From an uncultured Aquimarina sp. (lineage in GTDB: Bacteria; Bacteroidota; Bacteroidia; Flavobacteriales; Flavobacteriaceae), in the NCBI RefSeq assembly GCF_947496855.1, contig NZ_CANMED010000005.1, positions 1-64,000 of the forward strand: a stretch of DNA of 64,000 nucleotides. Reading direction: 5' to 3'. The position numbers and the translations under genes are program-made. Positions within the stretch are counted from its first letter, which is position 1; each line of letters opens with the position of its first letter. A model generated the notes under the pieces. The model saw only the letters and a list, made by a program, of their open reading frames with translations, had not been told where the DNA came from and did no database searches. Shown here piece by piece: positions 16,324 to 25,970 of the stretch.

Positions 16324-18459
16324 TTAATTCTTTAGAGTAAGTGGATTTTTTGATTTACGTATATTGTTGATCTTCATATCCTCAAGTACACTCAACGCCT
16401 CCTCTACATAAACGTCTTTACTTAGGCTTTTATGCCATCTATTTCTCTTTTCTTTAAGGATGGAATCTTTTGCCATAAGATCTTTTTCATATGGTAATGA
16501 TTCAAAAGTAAGATTAGTTTTGTAATCGTTTAGGCGCTCAAAACGTTCTGCTTGTTTTTCGTTTAATTCGATATTGGCTTTGTATTCATTATAATTTAAT
16601 GAATATTTATTTATATCTCTCTTTTCTCTTACCCACTTAGCATTTTCTTCAATCAGTTTTAATTGCTCATTAGTAGCCATACGAGCTTTACTATTATTAA
16701 TAGTTTGATTAAAATCAATATAACCATCCCACAAACTATAATCTGCAGCTGGGATTTTATCCCAAGGAAGTGGATTTTCCTGATCTTTTTCTCCTATATC
16801 AATATAACTATAGCGATCTGGAACTACCACATCACTCTTCACTCCTTCTAATTGAGTAGAACCACCATTTACACGATAAAATTTCTGAGTTGTTAATTTT
16901 AATGCTCCTAAGTCTCCAAAATCATTACTGCGCATCCATCGATTAAGGTCCATAACATTCTGTACAGTTCCTTTTCCATAGGTTTGCTTACTTCCAATGA
17001 TAATTGCCCTCTTATAGTCTTGCATTGCAGCGGCTAAAATCTCTGAAGCTGAAGCAGAAAGTTCATTAACCAAAATAACTAATGGGCCATCCCATAAAAT
17101 ATTTCGATCTTTATCACTTAAAACCTCTGGAGATTCTCCTTTCGTTCTAACCTGAACAATAGGTCCTTTATCAATAAATAAACCTGCAATATCTACTACA
17201 GTCTGTAAAGATCCTCCTCCATTATCTCTAAGATCTATAACAAGACCTTCCATGTCCTGTTCTTTAAGACGAATAATTTCTTGTTTTACATCTTTTGCAG
17301 CATTACGCTGGTTGTAATCTTGCATATTAAAATAGAATTTCGGCAAATTGATTATACCAAAATTCTTATCATTTTTCTTAACTACAGAAGACTTTGCATA
17401 GGTCTCCTCTAGTTCAACAACATCTCTCACAATCTCGACATTCTCTATTGTTCCATCTACTTTCTTAACAGTTAAGACAACCTTAGTTCCTTTAGGACCT
17501 TTGATCAGACTAACTGCGTCATCAAGCCTCATCCCCACGATGCTTACAGGTTCGGTTTCCTCCTCTTGTTTTACTTTCATAATGAGATCTCCCACCTCTA
17601 CTTTGTTACCTCTCCAAGCAGGTCCCCCAGAAATAATTTCAACAATTTTTACATTGTCATTTTTTTTCTGCAATCTAGCACCTATTCCTTCTAACTTACC
17701 AGACATGGCAATATCAAAGCGATCTTTATCTTGTGGAGCAAAATAGTATGTATGTGGATCAAATTCTTCTACTATAGAATTGATATAGATAGAAAACCAA
17801 TCTTTTCTCTCTAGATCATCAGCAAACTCGAAATATTCTTTTAATGAAGTCTTTGTTAATTCACGAGATTCTTCTTCTAACAGTACAGCAGATTTTCTTT
17901 CAAACTCTTTATTTTTTGTTATAGAATCTACTTGTTCATCAACTTTGTCGTAATAACTGGATAATGCATTGAACTTTAGCTGTAATCTCCAGCGGTTCTT
18001 CATTTCCTCTTTATTACTAGCGTATGATAATTTATCATAATCTGTATTTATATCTTCCTTCTTTTCGAAATTAAAAGGTTGTTCTAATATTTCCTTATAC
18101 AAAGATCTGGCCTCAGTCATTCTTTGTTGCAGTCTTTCATACGTAAGATTAAAGAAATCGATTTCCTTATCTCTGATTTGATCATCGATTAAAGCTTCAA
18201 ATTTCTTAAATTCTTCTATATCACTTTTATAAAAATATCGTTTTAAAGGATCTAATGCATCTATATAATCAACAAAAACATTCTTAGAGAAATCATCATT
18301 AATATCCTTTGCATCATAATGACCTTTACTTAATACATAACTAATTAAATCAATCAGTATTCGATCTTTATCAGGATCATCGTCAACTTTTGTTGTAAAG
18401 CTACAAGAAGCAGCTGATACAATTATGGTAAGCATTAATACCAAAAAACTCTTTTTCAT
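16324..18459 (-). CDS. prc: Tail-specific (carboxy-terminal processing) protease, lipoprotein
   Basis: 711 residues. A lipoprotein signal (VSAASC, Cys19) suggests membrane anchoring. The order is that of Prc/Tsp: an N-terminal helical domain (about 30-235), a PDZ domain (about 245-340), an S41 peptidase core with the Ser-Lys dyad Ser470 (in LSASASE) and Lys496 (in TYGKGTVQ), and the C-terminal Prc-specific domain (about 560-700). It degrades or trims proteins with nonpolar C-termini in the periplasm and helps control peptidoglycan hydrolases. It is first in a two-gene unit with the OppC-like permease. Confidence 0.94.
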   Translation of the reverse strand: MKKSFLVLMLTIIVSAASCSFTTKVDDDPDKDRILIDLISYVLSKGHYDAKDINDDFSKNVFVDYIDALDPLKRYFYKSDIEEFKKFEALIDDQIRDKEIDFFNLTYERLQQRMTEARSLYKEILEQPFNFEKKEDINTDYDKLSYASNKEEMKNRWRLQLKFNALSSYYDKVDEQVDSITKNKEFERKSAVLLEEESRELTKTSLKEYFEFADDLERKDWFSIYINSIVEEFDPHTYYFAPQDKDRFDIAMSGKLEGIGARLQKKNDNVKIVEIISGGPAWRGNKVEVGDLIMKVKQEEETEPVSIVGMRLDDAVSLIKGPKGTKVVLTVKKVDGTIENVEIVRDVVELEETYAKSSVVKKNDKNFGIINLPKFYFNMQDYNQRNAAKDVKQEIIRLKEQDMEGLVIDLRDNGGGSLQTVVDIAGLFIDKGPIVQVRTKGESPEVLSDKDRNILWDGPLVILVNELSASASEILAAAMQDYKRAIIIGSKQTYGKGTVQNVMDLNRWMRSNDFGDLGALKLTTQKFYRVNGGSTQLEGVKSDVVVPDRYSYIDIGEKDQENPLPWDKIPAADYSLWDGYIDFNQTINNSKARMATNEQLKLIEENAKWVREKRDINKYSLNYNEYKANIELNEKQAERFERLNDYKTNLTFESLPYEKDLMAKDSILKEKRNRWHKSLSKDVYVEEALSVLEDMKINNIRKSKNPLTLKN

Positions 18460-18631
18460 ACGCTCATTTTTAATTTAGGGGATGTCTATGGCAAAATACA
18501 CTAAAAATCGTGCCAATATCACGTAATAATACTAAATTTTTCTTAAAAGAACTAATAATCTACACTACTGATTATGAATAATATATTTAGAATAAAAAAA
18601 ATGTATTTTTACCAGTGAAAAAAACAATTCT

Positions 18632-19414
18632 ATGTCACAAAGAAAACCGTTGATTTTAGTCACTAATGATGATGGTATTACGGCTCCTGGAATAAGGACT
18701 CTGATTAGCATCATGAATGAAATCGGCGACGTATTTGTGGTGGCTCCCGACAGCCCTCAGAGTGCTATGGGTCACGCAATTACAATCAACAGCACTTTAT
18801 ACTGTGATCCTATCACTATTGACAAAAATGCACCCCAGAAGGAGTATAGTTGTTCTGGAACTCCTGTGGACTGCGTCAAAATGGCAACCAGAGAGATATT
18901 GAAACGAAAACCAGATTTATGTGTTAGTGGAATTAATCATGGATCTAATTCTGCTATTAATGTAATTTATTCAGGTACAATGAGTGCGGCTGTAGAGGCT
19001 GGAATCGAAGGGATTCCTGCCATTGGTTTTTCTTTATTGGATTATAGTATGAATGCCAACTTTGAGCCTTCTAAAAAGTTTGTAAAAGCAATCGTAGAAA
19101 ATGTACTTAAAAATGGACTACCAAAAGGCATTGTTCTCAATGTTAATATCCCAAAGTTAGAAGAAAAAGACATAAAAGGTGTAAAAGTTTGTAGACAAGC
19201 AAATGCTCATTGGGTAGAAGAATTTGATAAAAGAACTAATCCTATGGGAAGAGATTATTATTGGCTGTCAGGAAAATTTATTAATGAAGATAAAGGGGAA
19301 GACACTGATGAATGGGCATTACACAATGGGTATGTTTCCATTGTTCCCACGCAATTTGATCTTACCGCACACCATTTTATACAAGAACTAAACAACTGGC
19401 CATTACATGATTAA
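18632..19414 (+). CDS. surE: 5'/3'-nucleotidase SurE
   Basis: 260 residues, standard for SurE. The metal-binding motif VTNDDGITAPG (Asp13-Asp14) is at the N-terminus, SGTPVDCVK and SGINHGSNSAINVIYSGTM form the active site, and PTQFDLTAH is near the end. It dephosphorylates nucleoside monophosphates in the cytoplasm. Its last 8 bases overlap the next small membrane gene, and lpxB follows, so these three form one operon. A near-consensus TATTTTTA box at 18604-18611 may be the promoter. Confidence 0.95.
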   Translation: MSQRKPLILVTNDDGITAPGIRTLISIMNEIGDVFVVAPDSPQSAMGHAITINSTLYCDPITIDKNAPQKEYSCSGTPVDCVKMATREILKRKPDLCVSGINHGSNSAINVIYSGTMSAAVEAGIEGIPAIGFSLLDYSMNANFEPSKKFVKAIVENVLKNGLPKGIVLNVNIPKLEEKDIKGVKVCRQANAHWVEEFDKRTNPMGRDYYWLSGKFINEDKGEDTDEWALHNGYVSIVPTQFDLTAHHFIQELNNWPLHD

Positions 19415-19688
19415 AAAAGAAATTCTTATTGGTTTTTTTACAGGAATATTTGCGAATAGTGTTGGTATCATTTTATACATCTTATTATTTTCTGATTTGA
19501 GTATCATCGAAACATTAAAAGCTGCACAAGAAAATAATTTCCTAGGAAGTTTAATCGCTTTAGGAGCAATTCTTAATTTGATAATTTTCTTTTTATTTTT
19601 AAAACAAAACAAACCATACAGAGCACGTGGCGTGCTTCTTGCTACACTTATAGCAGCTGTTTGTATAGCAATTAGTAAATTTAGTTAA
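19407..19688 (+). CDS. Small three-helix membrane protein
   Basis: 93 residues with three predicted membrane helices (about 7-30, 47-66, 75-90) and short loops. The start overlaps the surE end by 8 bases, and lpxB follows after 23 bases. I do not recognise a named family; the location suggests an envelope role or a conserved operon passenger, which is inference only. The overlap and the coherent hydrophobic pattern make it a convincing gene. Confidence 0.8.
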   Translation: MIKKEILIGFFTGIFANSVGIILYILLFSDLSIIETLKAAQENNFLGSLIALGAILNLIIFFLFLKQNKPYRARGVLLATLIAAVCIAISKFS

Positions 19689-19711
19689 TACATGAAGAAA
19701 GTATATTGAAG

Positions 19712-20821
19712 ATGAAATATTATCTTATTGCAGGAGAAGCATCCGGTGATTTACATGGTGCCAACCTTATGAAATCAATTCTTAAAGAAGATCCCGACGC
19801 AGAATTCAGGTTTTGGGGAGGAGATTTAATGCAATCAGTAGGTGGTACTATGGTTCTGCATTACAAAGAAAGAGCCTTTATGGGGTTTTTCGAAGTTATT
19901 CTAAATCTCTTTAAAATTTTAGGCTTTATAAAACAATGTAAAAAAGACATTGAACGATATAATCCAGAGGCACTTATTTTAATAGATAACTCAGGTTTCA
20001 ATCTTCGTATTGCCGAATGGGCTAAGCCAAAAGGTTATATTACTCATTACTATATTAGTCCCCAAGTATGGGCATCAAGAGCTGGAAGAGTGAAAACTAT
20101 CAAGGCTAATGTAGATCATATGTATGTCATTCTACCATTTGTGTCTGATTTTTATAAAAAATATAACTATGAGGTAAATTTTGTTGGACATCCACTTATA
20201 GACGCTATTGCTGACCATCATCAAGTAACACCAAATCTTTTTAAAAAACAATATCAATTAGATGAGCGGCCAATTATTGCAATATTACCTGGAAGTAGAA
20301 AGCAAGAAATAAAAAAGATGCTGGAAGTCATGCTCAGTGTAGTTGATGATTTCCCATCTTATCAATTTGTAATTGCCGGCGCTCCTAGCCAAGAGGAGAA
20401 ATTTTATGAGCCTTTTATAAAAAAAGAAGGAGTACATTTAATTATGAATCGTACTTATGATATTTTAAGTTTAAGTAATGTAGCTTTAGTAACTTCTGGA
20501 ACCGCAACACTAGAAACTGCATTATTTAAAGTTCCACAAGTTGTTTGCTATAAAGGAAATACCATTTCATACCATATTGCCAAAAGAATTGTCAATCTGG
20601 AGTATATTTCTTTAGTAAATTTAATAATGGACAAACCTGTCGTTGCAGAGCTAATTCAAGATGATTTTAACACAAAAAAATTAAAAGAAGAGCTCACAAA
20701 AATATTAGATGATTATAACAGAGCTGTCATGTTTTTAGATTATTATGATTTAGAAAAAAAGCTTGGCGGAAAAGGAGCTAGTGATAAAACTGCTAACCTA
20801 ATTGTAGAAACCACAAAATAA
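19712..20821 (+). CDS. lpxB: Lipid-A-disaccharide synthase
   Basis: 369 residues from ATG 19712 (MKYYLIAGEASGDLHG); an in-frame TTG two codons earlier gives a less likely start. GT19-family signatures include GEASGDLHGA at the N-terminus, ALILIDNSGFNLRIA, ISPQVWASR, VGHPLID, LPGSRKQEIKKM and TSGTATLETAL. LpxB joins UDP-2,3-diacylglucosamine to lipid X on the inner face of the inner membrane. lpxD, another lipid A gene, is also in this window but in a distant unit. Confidence 0.95.
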   Translation: MKYYLIAGEASGDLHGANLMKSILKEDPDAEFRFWGGDLMQSVGGTMVLHYKERAFMGFFEVILNLFKILGFIKQCKKDIERYNPEALILIDNSGFNLRIAEWAKPKGYITHYYISPQVWASRAGRVKTIKANVDHMYVILPFVSDFYKKYNYEVNFVGHPLIDAIADHHQVTPNLFKKQYQLDERPIIAILPGSRKQEIKKMLEVMLSVVDDFPSYQFVIAGAPSQEEKFYEPFIKKEGVHLIMNRTYDILSLSNVALVTSGTATLETALFKVPQVVCYKGNTISYHIAKRIVNLEYISLVNLIMDKPVVAELIQDDFNTKKLKEELTKILDDYNRAVMFLDYYDLEKKLGGKGASDKTANLIVETTK

Positions 20822-20832
20822 AGCACCCAAAA

Positions 20833-21348
20833 ATGAATAAGTTATTTTATTTTTTACTTATAATTTGCATAACACTTTCTTCTTGTGGAGGTGCTAAAAA
20901 GAGTACTTCTGTTACTCATAGATCTAAAAACACGTCTAGCAAGAAAACACGAGTAAATCCTAAAGGTAAAAAGATCAAAAGTATTATAAACTATGCCAAA
21001 ACTTTTGAAGGAACCCGATATAAATACGGAGGAACTACTAAAAAAGGAATGGATTGTTCGGGATTGATGTATACTTCATTTAAGAAAGGAGAAGTTGTGC
21101 TTCCTAGAACATCTAGAGCTATGTATAAGCAGGGAAATAAGGTTTCTCTAAAAAATGTAACAGTTGGAGATCTTTTATTTTTTAAAACTAATAAAAATAA
21201 AAATGTTATAAATCATGTAGGACTGGTAGTAGCTACTGGAAAACGTATTGAATTCATACACGCATCTGTTTCTAAAGGAGTGACTATATCAAATCTGGAA
21301 GAAAGATATTGGAATAAATGTTTTGCAGGCATTAGAAGAATTTTATAA
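20833..21348 (+). CDS. NlpC/P60 (C40) family lipoprotein peptidase
   Basis: 171 residues. A lipoprotein signal ends at Cys18 (TLSSCGG). A basic linker (about 24-48, rich in Lys, Ser and Thr) leads to an NlpC/P60 domain with catalytic Cys75 (MDCSGLMY), His128 (NHVGLV) and His143 (FIHAS). Such enzymes cleave peptidoglycan stem peptides, and an outer-membrane-lipoprotein location is likely. It starts 11 bases after lpxB, so it is probably the last gene of the surE operon. Confidence 0.92.
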   Translation: MNKLFYFLLIICITLSSCGGAKKSTSVTHRSKNTSSKKTRVNPKGKKIKSIINYAKTFEGTRYKYGGTTKKGMDCSGLMYTSFKKGEVVLPRTSRAMYKQGNKVSLKNVTVGDLLFFKTNKNKNVINHVGLVVATGKRIEFIHASVSKGVTISNLEERYWNKCFAGIRRIL

Positions 21349-21385
21349 TAAAAAAATCTATTTCTTATTGACTTTTTTATTATAA
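21343..21385 (+). terminator. AT-only inverted repeat, possible terminator
   Basis: TTATAATAAAAAA and TTTTTTATTATAA form 13-bp arms around a 17-base loop, overlapping the stop codon of the NlpC gene. Without G-C pairs the stem would be weak. Confidence 0.3.
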
Positions 21386-21431
21386 TCCCCCAAATACTTT
21401 TATATTAGTATACTACAAAATCATTTTTATT

Positions 21432-21986
21432 ATGGAATACTCTTTAACACCTTCAGAAGTAAAAAAAATTATCGATGCCAAAGTAAATGGAGAAGAATAC
21501 AATGAAGAACAATTTATTTACTACCATCTGAATAGAAATCTTTTTAATGTAAAAAAAGAGGTTACCACACTGACCCATTTGATGAGTAATAAATTTAGAG
21601 ACAATAGAGGGTTCATTTGGGAGGAAGCTCCAAGATTTAAAAATTGGTTTCATACTCCTAAACCACAATATTTTGGTAGTCTTCTAGGATTTCAACCTTA
21701 TAGTAGAAAATTCTTACGCCCTGATAATGAAACTGGTATTGGTGGTGAATTTGAAATGATCATCCGTCATGATGGAAAAAGAATAGATGCACTAACACAC
21801 GAAGGGTATCAAGAAACCTATAACTTTGGTCCAACATCAAATTCGTCTCTACACATTCTTCTTGATGTGGATCCTCATGGTCCAAATCCCGATTACACTG
21901 TAAAAATTGATACCGGAAGAGTCACGATTATAAACAGAGAAATGAAATTAACAAGAAGAGGTCTAAGACCTGTTAATAGACAATAA
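21432..21986 (+). CDS. Conserved-looking protein of unknown function
   Basis: 184 residues, soluble, no signal peptide and no cysteine. The N-terminal half is charged and probably helical (LTPSEVKKIIDAK, EEYNEEQFIYYHLNR). The C-terminal half looks beta-rich and contains DVDPHGPNPDYTV and the basic end TRRGLRPVNRQ. I do not recognise the family. It is a single gene with a near-consensus promoter box (TACTTTTA) about 35 bases upstream and a normal codon pattern. It lies between the NlpC lipoprotein gene and comEC, but gaps on both sides argue against an operon. Confidence 0.75.
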   Translation: MEYSLTPSEVKKIIDAKVNGEEYNEEQFIYYHLNRNLFNVKKEVTTLTHLMSNKFRDNRGFIWEEAPRFKNWFHTPKPQYFGSLLGFQPYSRKFLRPDNETGIGGEFEMIIRHDGKRIDALTHEGYQETYNFGPTSNSSLHILLDVDPHGPNPDYTVKIDTGRVTIINREMKLTRRGLRPVNRQ

Positions 21987-22369
21987 TTAATAAAAATAAA
22001 TTATCAATTTCATAATATCTCTTAAAAGTACATACAGGGTATAAAAGGTTTTAGACACAAATTGCCGCAATTATCGCTTTAATTTAATATAGTCGTTGCT
22101 ATTTAATCAAAAAAACTTTCCCTTCTTTAAATCTTACTTTTCGAGAAGATGCTCAAAAAATGCTCACCTTAAGGACAATTTATATTGGATATATCTCTAT
22201 ATATTGATCAAAAAAACATGTTGAAATTATCTACGTTAATCTAAACTAGAAACTTCTTTTATAACTTCTTTATCAAAAAAACCAAGATTTTACTGGTAAC
22301 ATATGCCTCTTAGATAACACGATTAATTGTAGGGACTAAAAACCCTCCACAATTAATCCTTTAGACTCT
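21987..22369. promoter_or_regulatory. Gene-free leader region of comEC with a hairpin over the start
   Basis: No gene is supported. At 22322-22357 an imperfect hairpin forms: ATTAATTGT plus AGGG pairs with CCCT plus ACAATTAAT, with a CC bulge and an 8-base loop. It ends 12 bases before the GTG start of comEC, so it could affect translation initiation. It has no T-tract and is not an obvious terminator. Confidence 0.35.
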
Positions 22370-24418
22370 GTGCATAAATTACTTAATATTCCTTTTCTGA
22401 TTCTTACTTTTTCATTGATCATTGGAATCGTCTTTGGTTATTACACTTCGATTAACCTTAGTTTAGCCATCATATCCCAAACAATAATTGTTATAGGTTT
22501 AGCAATCTCCTGGTGGCATGCAAAAAAGACATTTCGTAGCTCTTACACTTTTAGTGTTTTTGTAATCATTACTTTTATTTTTTTCGGAATTATCTTAGTA
22601 CAAATTCACCATCCTAAAAACAGCTCTAACCATTACACGAACCTATCTCCAAAGGAATACCACGAAACTCCAGTAACTATTCGTTTTTACATTAAGGAGA
22701 GACTAAAACCCACCTCCTACTATGAAAAGTATATAATTACTGTTCAATCAATCGAAAACAAAAATGTAACAGGAAACCTGTTATTACAAATACCTAAAAA
22801 CAGCATACAGCAGGCATTTATTACCGGAGAGTCCTATATAACATATACTCAAATATCACCTATACCAAAACCCTTAAACCCTAATCAATTTGATTATGCA
22901 CATTATTTATCCAAACAATATATTTTTCATAAAGTCACAACGGATCATAGCCAGTTAATACACACGAACACTTCCGTATTTTCTATCTATCGTATAGCCG
23001 CTTTTATTAGAACCGACATTAATCAAAAACTTACCAATTATCATTTTAACCAAAAACAATTATCAATTATCAATGCATTACTATTAGGACAAAGACAACA
23101 AATTGATAATGAAACCTTTGCTGATTATAGAGATGCGGGAGCTATTCATATCCTTGCAGTTTCTGGTTTACATGTTGGCATACTTCTAATAATACTAAAT
23201 CTTATTCTTAAACCTCTAAACCGATTTAGGAAGAATGGTAAGATTATCAAAACCATTATTATCATTTTATTACTTTGGTGTTTTGCAATTATGGCTGGTT
23301 TATCTCCATCGGTTCTTAGAGCCGTAACTATGTTTTCTTTTATCGCTATAGGAATGCATATTCGATCCAAAACGAGTATCTATAACGCACTAACTGTATC
23401 TATGTTTATTCTATTATGCATGCGCCCGTTATTATTATTTTCCGTTGGGTTTCAATTAAGTTATTTAGCTGTATTTACAATTGTTTGGATACAACCATCT
23501 TTTGTGAAGTTGTATAGTCCTAAATTTTATATTGATAGAATACTATGGGAAACCTTCACGGTTACAATAGCTGCTCAACTTGGTCTCTTACCTATAACAT
23601 TATTTTATTTTCATCAGTTCCCTCTTTTATTTTTTATTGCGAACCTCATCATCATTCCTGTATTAGGCATCATACTTGGCTTTGGGATACTAGTAATCGT
23701 ATTAGCGGAAGTCCAGATACTACCAAATTGGATTGCAGCCTCCTTTGGAACTTGTATCGATGCAATGAATACCATTGTCCATTGGGTTTCAAAACAGGAA
23801 GATTTTTTACTTACAGAAATTCCATTTTCGTGGAGAATGCTCGTAATTGGATATATTCTTATAATTTCATTAATATTTATGTTCAAAAAGTTTAAACCAA
23901 AGAGCATCATAGCAGTTATAGTAAGTATAGTTTTTTTATTGGTTAATTTGATTTATGAAAAACAACAAAATATTGAGAAAGAAGAGCTTATTATTTTTCA
24001 CAACCAACGAAACACAACTTTAGGTATTCTGCAAAACCAATATCTCACTATTTACAGTAAAGATTCTGTTTCCACAATCTCCAAAAAATTTTTACTTAAT
24101 GGTTATTTGATTGAAAATAATTCACGATTTACAGTTAATAAAAAACTAAACAATATTTATAACTATAAAGAGAAAACGATACTAATAATAGATAGTATGG
24201 GTATTTATAATATCAAAAAATTACACGCCGATGTCGTTATTTTAACCAACTCTCCAAAAATCCATTTAAACAGGGTAATTGAAACGCTTCAACCCAAACA
24301 AATTATTGCGGATGGAAGTAACTACAAAAGTTATCTTGATCAATGGGAATTAACTTGTACACAAAAAAAAGTCCCTTTTCATCGCACTGATAAAAAGGGA
24401 GCATATATTTTTAAATAA
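22370..24418 (+). CDS. comEC: ComEC/Rec2-family DNA uptake channel
   Basis: 682 residues, starting at GTG. N-terminal helices (about 7-65) are followed by a DUF4131-like beta domain (about 90-200) and the competence domain (about 225-520, with INALLLGQRQQID, IHILAVSGLHVGILL, AIMAGLSPSVLRA, FSVGFQLSYLAV). The last ~150 residues correspond in position to the metallo-beta-lactamase domain of longer homologues but lack an HxHxDH motif, so this part is probably not a nuclease. ComEC forms the inner-membrane channel for transforming DNA. No other competence gene is nearby. Confidence 0.9.
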   Translation: MHKLLNIPFLILTFSLIIGIVFGYYTSINLSLAIISQTIIVIGLAISWWHAKKTFRSSYTFSVFVIITFIFFGIILVQIHHPKNSSNHYTNLSPKEYHETPVTIRFYIKERLKPTSYYEKYIITVQSIENKNVTGNLLLQIPKNSIQQAFITGESYITYTQISPIPKPLNPNQFDYAHYLSKQYIFHKVTTDHSQLIHTNTSVFSIYRIAAFIRTDINQKLTNYHFNQKQLSIINALLLGQRQQIDNETFADYRDAGAIHILAVSGLHVGILLIILNLILKPLNRFRKNGKIIKTIIIILLLWCFAIMAGLSPSVLRAVTMFSFIAIGMHIRSKTSIYNALTVSMFILLCMRPLLLFSVGFQLSYLAVFTIVWIQPSFVKLYSPKFYIDRILWETFTVTIAAQLGLLPITLFYFHQFPLLFFIANLIIIPVLGIILGFGILVIVLAEVQILPNWIAASFGTCIDAMNTIVHWVSKQEDFLLTEIPFSWRMLVIGYILIISLIFMFKKFKPKSIIAVIVSIVFLLVNLIYEKQQNIEKEELIIFHNQRNTTLGILQNQYLTIYSKDSVSTISKKFLLNGYLIENNSRFTVNKKLNNIYNYKEKTILIIDSMGIYNIKKLHADVVILTNSPKIHLNRVIETLQPKQIIADGSNYKSYLDQWELTCTQKKVPFHRTDKKGAYIFK

Positions 24419-24425
24419 ATATAGG

Positions 24426-25715
24426 TTACAATATATCTTTTAGGTCAGATACTTCTGCCAATAATTGTTCTTCTGGCATTTCCATTACTTGTTTAACAAT
24501 TTTGTGAAGGTCAGGAATTACTGTTCTTGCTAATTTCGTAGGGCTATTGAAAAGGATTGTAATTCCAAGATCTTCTTGGGGAAATATAGCAATCTCACTT
24601 CTATAACTATTTACGTGCCCTCCATGATGAATCATTCTATTTGATTCTCCTGTTTCTCTGTTTTTAAAATCGTGAATACGCCATCCGTGCGCATAGTGTG
24701 ATCCTTGATGTCCATCCCATCTCTGATAGTATTTACTTCTACCAGGAAGATTAATCACGGGATTAAAAACATTCTTTAGACCATCTGCACTCATCACACT
24801 AGGATTATGACCTAACAAAAATCGCATCCATTTAGCCATATCTGTTACACTCGCATTAACTCCTCCGGCTGGAATAGCATTATAATATTTTTGATTTAAT
24901 TTTAAGGACTTCCAACGTCTACCATATTTTCTATGAGGCATTGCCACATTAGTAGATACTTTTAAGGAATTATAATCTGTAGATGCGGTATTCATCTTAA
25001 GCGGCTTAAAAATCTTTTCAGCGATTGCCTCGCCATATGATTTACCAGTTGCTTTTTCTATCATCTCACCGCTAAGTGCAAACACTGCATTTTGATAACT
25101 ATATATTTTACCAGGCTTATCAATTGTTCTAATACTTTTAAACTGACCAGCAATTGTATTTAAATCTACACCATCTTCAACCAGATTAGTGAAACTATGA
25201 TAAGGTAGTCCCGATGAATGAGATAATATATGTGAAAGCGTTACGCTATCGGTCCATTTTCTACTTGCCAACTGAAAAGATGGAACATAATCGTTTACCT
25301 TATCTTCCCAATTAAGTAATCCTTCTTCCACGTACATTCCAGAAAGTACCCCTGCAAAACCTTTAGAAACAGATCCAATTCTAAAAAGAGTTTCTTCATT
25401 TATTGTATCATTTAGGGAAGCATTTCTTTTTCCAAAACCACCTAAATAGATAACCGAATCACATTTTACTATACCTACACCAGCTCCTATAATTTTATGT
25501 TGTTTTAATGCTTGATGAAAATAGGATTCTATAGCCTCCACTAAAAGCTCTTTTTGCATATCCGAAATTGGATTCTTGAAAAAGTTAGTAGGTGGTTGAA
25601 CTTGACTTAGTTCTTTAGATGGTTTCGAAGGCTCTATCTTATTTGCAGAAATAAGAGGGAAAAGCAATGCAATTAATAACAACATTGAAGGGGCAATGAT
25701 GAAGCGTTTTTTCAT
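24426..25715 (-). CDS. Serine hydrolase, class C beta-lactamase-like fold
   Basis: 429 residues with an N-terminal signal (SMLLLIALLFPLISA). The catalytic motifs are S115-V-S-K118 (RIGSVSKGF), Y207-Q-N209 (YSYQNAV) and HHGGH with GHVNSYRSE near the C-terminus. The family includes esterases, D-aminopeptidases and DD-peptidases, and the substrate cannot be chosen from sequence. It is periplasmic or secreted. It converges with comEC with only 7 bases between. A TATATTTG promoter box lies about 105 bases upstream. Confidence 0.9.
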   Translation of the reverse strand: MKKRFIIAPSMLLLIALLFPLISANKIEPSKPSKELSQVQPPTNFFKNPISDMQKELLVEAIESYFHQALKQHKIIGAGVGIVKCDSVIYLGGFGKRNASLNDTINEETLFRIGSVSKGFAGVLSGMYVEEGLLNWEDKVNDYVPSFQLASRKWTDSVTLSHILSHSSGLPYHSFTNLVEDGVDLNTIAGQFKSIRTIDKPGKIYSYQNAVFALSGEMIEKATGKSYGEAIAEKIFKPLKMNTASTDYNSLKVSTNVAMPHRKYGRRWKSLKLNQKYYNAIPAGGVNASVTDMAKWMRFLLGHNPSVMSADGLKNVFNPVINLPGRSKYYQRWDGHQGSHYAHGWRIHDFKNRETGESNRMIHHGGHVNSYRSEIAIFPQEDLGITILFNSPTKLARTVIPDLHKIVKQVMEMPEEQLLAEVSDLKDIL

Positions 25716-25819
25716 AATAGGTTAAGCTCTGGATAAATATTTAAAACTTTAAAAAAATAGGGAGGGTTTTAAATACTTTAATTAAACGATTTGGTTTACT
25801 ATTTATTTCAATTATGAAC

Positions 25820-25827
25820 CAAATATA
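25820..25827 (-). promoter_or_regulatory. -7 box for the serine hydrolase gene
   Basis: TATATTTG on the minus strand is an exact match to TAnnTTTG. No clear -33 TTG at the usual distance was found. Confidence 0.4.
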
Positions 25828-25970
25828 ACGATTATATGCAAATATCATCGTTGAAATGCGTTTATTTTTAAAGTTTAACGTTTTACAATTAAAAATTTAA
25901 GGTTTTTAGTATTTTTTTGTAAGAAAAATCTTTCTTAAATCTAATTATTACTGTCCTTTTATAAACTGAA

